DNA of 64,000 nucleotides. It comes from Desulfatibacillum aliphaticivorans DSM 15576. Its GTDB lineage: Bacteria; Desulfobacterota; Desulfobacteria; Desulfobacterales; Desulfatibacillaceae. The notes beneath the pieces are model-generated. The model made no database searches, was not told the origin of the DNA, and was given only the letters and a program-made list of their open reading frames with translations. Below are positions 61,544 through 64,000 of the stretch, one piece after another. The DNA is taken from assembly GCF_000429905.1 (NCBI RefSeq), contig NZ_KE386982.1, forward strand, positions 208,551 to 272,550. Direction: 5' to 3'. Both the position numbers and the translations under genes were made by a program. The stretch's first letter is position 1. Each line of letters begins with the position of its first letter.

Positions 61544-63247
61544 TCAGGCCTTATCCCAGCCGCCTTGGGCGCGAAGGCTTTCGATCACTTCCAAGGCGTT
61601 GGCCTTCAAGGCCATTTTGTCTACTTTAGCGGTGCGGGTGATGGGAAAGGGCTCGTCCCCGGGCCAGATGACCACGTGCTGGGGCCGTTTATACGAGGCG
61701 ATTCCCTTGCAATGCTCCATGACCTCTTCCGCAACAAGATCCTTCCCCGGCTTGGGCTGCACAAAGGCCAGCAGTCCTTCGTCAAACATTTCGTGGGGCG
61801 CGCCCACAACCTGCGCCACAGCCACTTTTTCCAACCGGGCGATGTGGTCCTCCACCTCATCCGGGAACACGTTGTACCCCTTTTGCTTGACGATGAACTT
61901 TTTCCTTCCTGCCAGGCGCAAAGCCCGGTAAGAGCCCTTGTCCTGGAAAAAGCCCAGGTCGCCGGTGTACAAAATGCCTTCCTTGGAGACCGTCTTGGCG
62001 GTTTCTTCCGGCATGTTGAAATATCCCGCAAAAACAATGGGCGGATGATAGCAGATCTCGCCCATTTCGCCGTCGGGAAGCGCCTCGCCGGCCGTCCCGT
62101 CTACGTTCATGGGCTTGCGGATGCTCACCTCAGCCAGATCCGCAAAGGCCTGCCCGACTTGGCCCACCATTTCCTCGGGGGATATGCCCTTGGGCGTCAT
62201 GGTGGCGAACCCGGCGTTTTCCGTCATGCCGATGCCCGTGTAAAATTCCGGGGCCATTTTGGAAAGCCTTTGCAAAAAAGGCAGGTCCGCAGCAGCGCCC
62301 GCGTACACAACCCGTTTCAGGCTGGACAGGTCGTAATCGTCGTATCCGGGAACCGCCCAAAGCATACGAAACTGTGTGGGTATCATCCCCAAGAAATTCA
62401 CCTTATGCGCCTGGACCGCGTCCAGGGTGGTCTTGGGATCGAAAATCATGAGGCAGACCGCGCAGCCGCCCAAAGCAAAAATGGTCATGAAGCACTCCGT
62501 CACGCAGGCCACGTGGCTGGGAGGCAGGTTGATCAAAATGCGGTTGTCGTCGTCCAAGTTGCAATTCACTCCCCGGGCCAGCACCTCGTTCTGCACGATG
62601 ATGCATTCATGGGTGAGCAGGGCCGGCTTGGGCGCTCCCGTAGTGCCTGTGGTGAAGATGATGAGCGTCGGCGTTAATGGAGTGACCGCCCGCCAGGCTT
62701 TTTCCAGGGCTTGGGTTTGCTTGTTCGCCTCCACCAAAGAGGCGACGGCTTCGGGGTCCAACAACAGGGGCAGGCTTTTGGCGCCTTCCATAATCTCGTC
62801 GTCCCCAAAGCCGAGCGGGGCCTGCACCAGATGCTTGATGGAAGGGCAATTGTCAAGGGCGGCTTTGGCGGCCGTGGTGAAATCCCGCAACGGGGTTTTG
62901 CCCAGGATGAACAATATGCAGGGATCGATTTTGCTTAAATCCCGCACCACCTCCTGATCCTGCAGACGCACGTCCAAGGGCGCGCAGATAGCGCCGATGC
63001 GGGAGCAGGCGTACATAAGGGCCATATGCTCCGGGCTTAAAAGCATCATGGTGGCCACCCGGTCTCCGGCCTGGACGCCCATGGCCAGCAATTGCAGGGC
63101 CAGAGCGTCGGACATCTCCTTGAATTGGGCGTAAGTTACTTTTCGGCCCGTCTCGTGCTGGATCATCACCTCGGCTTCAGGCTTTTTTTCGGCCCAGTGA
63201 TCCACATAGTCATTAAGAAGCGGCAAGCGGATAAAATTTTCGCTCAT
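61544..63247 (-). CDS. AMP-forming acyl-CoA synthetase/ligase
   Basis: A 567-aa adenylate-forming enzyme. The P-loop TTGTTGAPKPALLTH is near residue 205, an A5-like YTGIGMTENAG near residue 330, and GILYTGDLGFFQDKG with the following basic hinge (RKKFIVKQKGYNVFP) near residue 420. The C-terminal catalytic lysine context is RTAKVDKMALK. It is distinct from the synthetase at 2272-3846 (different length and little shared sequence outside motifs). It follows a MaoC-like gene after 16 nt, so beta-oxidation or polyketide-like processing of its product is possible. Confidence 0.88.
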   Translation of the reverse strand: MSENFIRLPLLNDYVDHWAEKKPEAEVMIQHETGRKVTYAQFKEMSDALALQLLAMGVQAGDRVATMMLLSPEHMALMYACSRIGAICAPLDVRLQDQEVVRDLSKIDPCILFILGKTPLRDFTTAAKAALDNCPSIKHLVQAPLGFGDDEIMEGAKSLPLLLDPEAVASLVEANKQTQALEKAWRAVTPLTPTLIIFTTGTTGAPKPALLTHECIIVQNEVLARGVNCNLDDDNRILINLPPSHVACVTECFMTIFALGGCAVCLMIFDPKTTLDAVQAHKVNFLGMIPTQFRMLWAVPGYDDYDLSSLKRVVYAGAAADLPFLQRLSKMAPEFYTGIGMTENAGFATMTPKGISPEEMVGQVGQAFADLAEVSIRKPMNVDGTAGEALPDGEMGEICYHPPIVFAGYFNMPEETAKTVSKEGILYTGDLGFFQDKGSYRALRLAGRKKFIVKQKGYNVFPDEVEDHIARLEKVAVAQVVGAPHEMFDEGLLAFVQPKPGKDLVAEEVMEHCKGIASYKRPQHVVIWPGDEPFPITRTAKVDKMALKANALEVIESLRAQGGWDKA

Positions 63248-63263
63248 GGCTAATCCCCCTTTG

Positions 63264-64000
63264 TCATTGGTTTTTGCAAACCATCAACCCTTTGCGAAGC
63301 ACCGGCTTTCCGGCCTCCCCCAGGACGTCAAAATAATAGTTCATTCCATTTTCAGCGGCCTTTTTGTCCAGGAGCCGCACTGTTATCGTAGAGCCGGGAA
63401 GCACCATTCCGGAAAATCTGCAGCCGATCTCCAGGATGTTCTCCGGCGCAGCTTGCGCGTCCATCTCCAGCAATTTGCTGATGGACAACGCCAGGGTCGC
63501 CGTGCCCTGGACGATAATCCCGGGTAGGCCCACGCTGGCTGCAAATGCAGGCGAAGTGTGGATGGGAAAGACAATATCGCTGCACCCGTCGTAGATGTAC
63601 GGCAGCACCTCGCTCGCAAAGACTTCTCCGGTCTGCAGGGGCGCCTGCTCCTTCGGGCTGTCAAAGTCCTTTGGAACGCCTTCCAGGCTGGCGCCCTGGT
63701 CCTGGCATTCCACGCCCCGCAACATGCCGCCGATATGCTCCGTGAACACGGGCTCGCCGTCTGCGTCCATCGCCTCGTAACGCATGATGATTCGGGTTCC
63801 CGCCCTATGAGGCAGCATGGCGGCCACCACGCCGTATATGGTTAAATCCAGGCCCGGCGTCAGGGGCTTGTGCAGCCGGATGTGCTCGGTGTGATGCACC
63901 TGCATCAGGAGCGCCTCCTTGGGGAAGTCCGTGGCTTCCAGGTCTCCCCCCATATTGGTGCACAAAGGCCAGGTGACCGCCACCGGAAACACCGGATGGG
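63264..64000 (-). CDS. MaoC-like (R)-specific enoyl hydratase domain protein, N-terminus cut by window
   Basis: The 3' about 245 codons of a gene running off the right edge. Double-hotdog MaoC/FAS1-type features are seen: an upstream HPVFPVAVTWP segment at the edge, and in the second half FPIHTSPAFAASVGLPGIIVQG-type hydratase-2 residues (quoted in part as FPIHTSPAFAASVGLPG) containing the catalytic Asp/His region in altered form. The usual D-x4-H pair appears here as S/D-IVFPIH, which needs checking. It ends 16 nt before the acyl-CoA synthetase start, and the two are probably cotranscribed. Confidence 0.75.
   Translation of the reverse strand, partial: HPVFPVAVTWPLCTNMGGDLEATDFPKEALLMQVHHTEHIRLHKPLTPGLDLTIYGVVAAMLPHRAGTRIIMRYEAMDADGEPVFTEHIGGMLRGVECQDQGASLEGVPKDFDSPKEQAPLQTGEVFASEVLPYIYDGCSDIVFPIHTSPAFAASVGLPGIIVQGTATLALSISKLLEMDAQAAPENILEIGCRFSGMVLPGSTITVRLLDKKAAENGMNYYFDVLGEAGKPVLRKGLMVCKNQ

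Overview
The window reads as chromosome of a strictly anaerobic, probably sulfate-reducing deltaproteobacterium of the Desulfobacteraceae/Desulfatibacillum type. This is inferred from gene content and style, not from a marker gene: indolepyruvate:ferredoxin oxidoreductase, several acyl-CoA synthetases with MaoC and CoA-transferase proteins, a rubredoxin-based membrane protein, a PerR-KatG oxidative-stress pair, and moderately high GC. It is densely coded on both strands. I see no rRNA, tRNA, CRISPR array, prophage or transposase gene.

Layout. 1-7.0 kb (minus): purine nucleoside phosphorylase, SAH/MTA deaminase, a YitT-type membrane protein, an acyl-CoA synthetase, a CoA-transferase/GNAT fusion and the start of a lipoprotein. 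7.2-12.9 kb (plus): two tandem branched-chain-amino-acid-type binding proteins followed by a multi-PAS sensor histidine kinase, with no ABC permease. 12.9-16.4 kb: a TetR regulator divergent from a ThDP enzyme and an SDR, with a promoter and palindromic operator between them. 16.5-21.0 kb: an ArgP-like regulator divergent from a DMT exporter and an aminotransferase, then a convergent RCC1-repeat lipoprotein. 21.4-26.4 kb (plus): a compact cluster of a FabK-like flavoprotein, a double-rubredoxin/DUF2231 membrane protein, an NMT1-type binding protein and a Cache-HAMP-PP2C phosphatase. 26.4-26.9 kb: non-coding DNA with a 263-bp degenerate palindrome and a 30-bp repeat shared with 17.4 kb.

27-33.5 kb: an SDR, a VWA protein with tandem beta-domains, and katG-perR. 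33.9-37.6 kb: a YkgJ-type cysteine-cluster protein, a Fic protein and a GNAT-nitrilase fusion. 37.8-42.6 kb (minus): iorA, iorB, tatD, an HD phosphohydrolase and a LysM membrane protein. 42.9-47.5 kb: rdgB, two paralogous secreted proteins, a TetR regulator, a dual-specificity-type phosphatase overlapping a small protein, and murI. 47.6-50.5 kb: a sigma-54-type promoter upstream of a soluble Cache-CheW protein. 50.6-52.1 kb: a hypothetical protein and an MBL hydrolase. 52.4-59.3 kb: a complete TolC-HlyD-double ATPase-two permease efflux operon. 59.5-64 kb: a secreted beta-helix/dockerin protein, then an acyl-CoA synthetase and a MaoC-like protein cut by the window end.

The most unusual feature is solitary solute-binding proteins placed next to signalling proteins rather than transporters, which occurs at two separate loci (7.2-12.9 kb and 21.4-26.4 kb). 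The second is combined with membrane-tethered rubredoxins.
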